In this document: one piece after another, positions 63,258-64,000 of the stretch
Numbering within the stretch: the stretch's first letter is position 1
Layout: the number at the start of each line of letters is the position of its first letter
From: Ornithinimicrobium sufpigmenti
Lineage (GTDB): Bacteria > Actinomycetota > Actinomycetes > Actinomycetales > Dermatophilaceae
Length of the DNA: 64,000 nt
Reading direction: 5' to 3'
Assembly (NCBI RefSeq): GCF_004322775.1
Contig: NZ_CP036403.1
Coordinates: forward strand, 2,666,001 to 2,730,000
The notes under the pieces: generated by a model
Told to the model about the DNA's origin: nothing
Seen by the model: the letters and a program-made list of their open reading frames with translations, nothing else
Databases searched by the model: none
Program-made: the position numbers and the translations under genes

Positions 63258-64000
63258 CAGCGCGGGCAGAAGTGGGAGGAGCGGTTCATGAACTGCTCCC
63301 GGCGCACCGTCGACCCGCAGCGGGGGCAGGGCAGCCCGTCCTGCCCGTACACCGCGAGCGACCGGTCGAAGTATCCGCTGGCACCGTTGACGTTGACGTA
63401 GAGGGCGTCGAAGCTGGTCCCGCCCTGACCCAGCGCCTCGGTCATCACGTCGGCCGCATGGCCCAGCAGGCGGCCCAGTGCGGGCTTAGTGAGTGCCGAG
63501 GCCGGGCGCAGACCGTGCACCTGCGCCCGCCACAGGGCCTCGTCGGCATAGATGTTGCCGATGCCGCTGACCACCGTCTGGTCCAGCAGGAGCCGCTTGA
63601 CCGCGACGTCCTTGTCCTTCATCCGGCGCGCGACCCCGGCCGCGTCGAAGGCGGGCTCCAGCGGGTCCGGGGCGATGTGCAGCACGGGCTCCGGTATGCC
63701 GTGCACGTGGGCCCCCGCGTCGCCCTGCAGGTCGTCCCGCGGTGCGACCGGGACGGCATACCGGTCCTCGTGCAGGGTGGTGAGCGCCAGACCGCCGAAG
63801 GTCCGCTGGTCCACGAAGCGCAGCTGCGGCCCGTCGTCGGCGAAGTCGAAGCTGGCGTGCAGGTGCTTCTCGCGGGGGACGTCCGGCGCCTGCACGAGGA
63901 GCTGCCCGCTCATCCCGAGGTGGACGACGAGGGCGTGCGGGTCGTCGTCCGGCGGGTCCAGGACGAGCCAGAGGTACTTGCCGCGTCGGTCGGCCGCGAG
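63149..64000 (-). CDS. mutM: Formamidopyrimidine-DNA glycosylase (5' end beyond window)
   Basis: Bifunctional glycosylase/lyase excising 8-oxoguanine and formamidopyrimidines. The window shows the C-terminal 283 residues; the catalytic N-terminal Pro lies off the right edge. The frame is open to the edge with [28 protein letters not shown], the H2TH region [37 protein letters not shown] and the zinc finger CPRCG...FCPRCQ with all four Cys. After CQ a Ser/Pro/Arg-rich tail of about 35 residues continues, antisense to the gene at 62928; most MutM proteins stop within a few residues of the zinc finger. In other actinobacteria rnc lies just upstream. Confidence 0.92.
   Translation of the reverse strand, partial: LAADRRGKYLWLVLDPPDDDPHALVVHLGMSGQLLVQAPDVPREKHLHASFDFADDGPQLRFVDQRTFGGLALTTLHEDRYAVPVAPRDDLQGDAGAHVHGIPEPVLHIAPDPLEPAFDAAGVARRMKDKDVAVKRLLLDQTVVSGIGNIYADEALWRAQVHGLRPASALTKPALGRLLGHAADVMTEALGQGGTSFDALYVNVNGASGYFDRSLAVYGQDGLPCPRCGSTVRREQFMNRSSHFCPRCQVRPRGSSPSRSPLSSRPSKPPEPSPSTASSTRRP

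Overview
The window is very GC-rich, coding-dense actinobacterial chromosome. Start codons are often GTG, neighbouring genes are often coupled through ATGA, GTGA or TGATG overlaps, and many first genes look leaderless. From memory of the Mycobacterium tuberculosis map, the core order mutM-acyP-smc-ftsY-ffh-rpsP-khpA-rimM-trmD-rplS-lepB-rnhB-DUF2469-yraN-comM-dprA-M23-xerC-rpsB-tsf-pyrH-frr-cdsA-rlmN-dxr-rip1-ispG matches the Rv2924c to Rv2868c stretch. A member of Micrococcales (Intrasporangiaceae or Ornithinimicrobiaceae type) is the most likely source, but no rRNA or species marker is present. No tRNA, rRNA, insertion sequence, prophage or CRISPR array was seen.

Layout from left to right. 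1-11.4 kb is accessory: an ABC transporter ATPase of the LivF type, an S9 peptidase, a DUF4081 GNAT protein, glycerol catabolism (glpD-glpK), an SRPBCC protein, a cupin-GNAT fusion coupled to a P-loop kinase, and a beta-helix-like lipoprotein. 11.5-17.9 kb is one minus-strand operon: a three-gene type VII secretion-like module (WXG100-like, long coiled-coil WXG protein, EspG-like) runs by 4-nt overlaps into dxr, rip1 and ispG. 18-22.9 kb holds prpE, a LOG-family protein, a DUF2975/XRE pair and a DinB protein. 22.9-28.5 kb is the rlmN-cdsA-frr-pyrH-tsf-rpsB block. 28.9-35.6 kb holds dapC, an RDD protein, xerC, an M23 protein, dprA, comM and yraN. 35.6-42.3 kb holds a probable 6C small RNA, DUF2469, rnhB, lepB, rplS, a decayed HNH endonuclease gene, serB, trmD, rimM, khpA and rpsP. 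42.4-52 kb is a second accessory block with the glyoxylate shunt (aceA, aceB) and its RamB-like regulator, an amidohydrolase, a GNAT protein, a mismatch uracil-DNA glycosylase, an M4 protease and a luciferase-like oxidoreductase. 52-64 kb holds ffh, an MpaB/DUF2236 protein, ftsY, a repeat-bearing lipoprotein, smc with small partners, acyP, a Gfo/Idh/MocA oxidoreductase and the 3' part of mutM.

The strongest unexplained signal is a dispersed, non-palindromic word, GGTATGCC, usually extended to GGTATGCCGT. I count 28 copies, 14 in each orientation, inside genes in several reading frames and between genes. It forces otherwise rare codons (TAT for Tyr, ATA for Ile, GCA for Ala), so the DNA word itself seems to be what is kept. 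Its spacing and balanced orientation resemble DNA uptake sequences, and comM and dprA lie in the window, but that role is only a hypothesis. The second notable signal is a pair of divergent leaderless promoters (ffh/MpaB and acyP/Gfo) in which two -10 boxes share the same TA in a 10-bp ANNNTANNNT core with start codons 6-7 nt away on both sides. Several short in-frame and intergenic tandem repeats (9, 12, 14, 15, 24 and 27 bp) also stand out.
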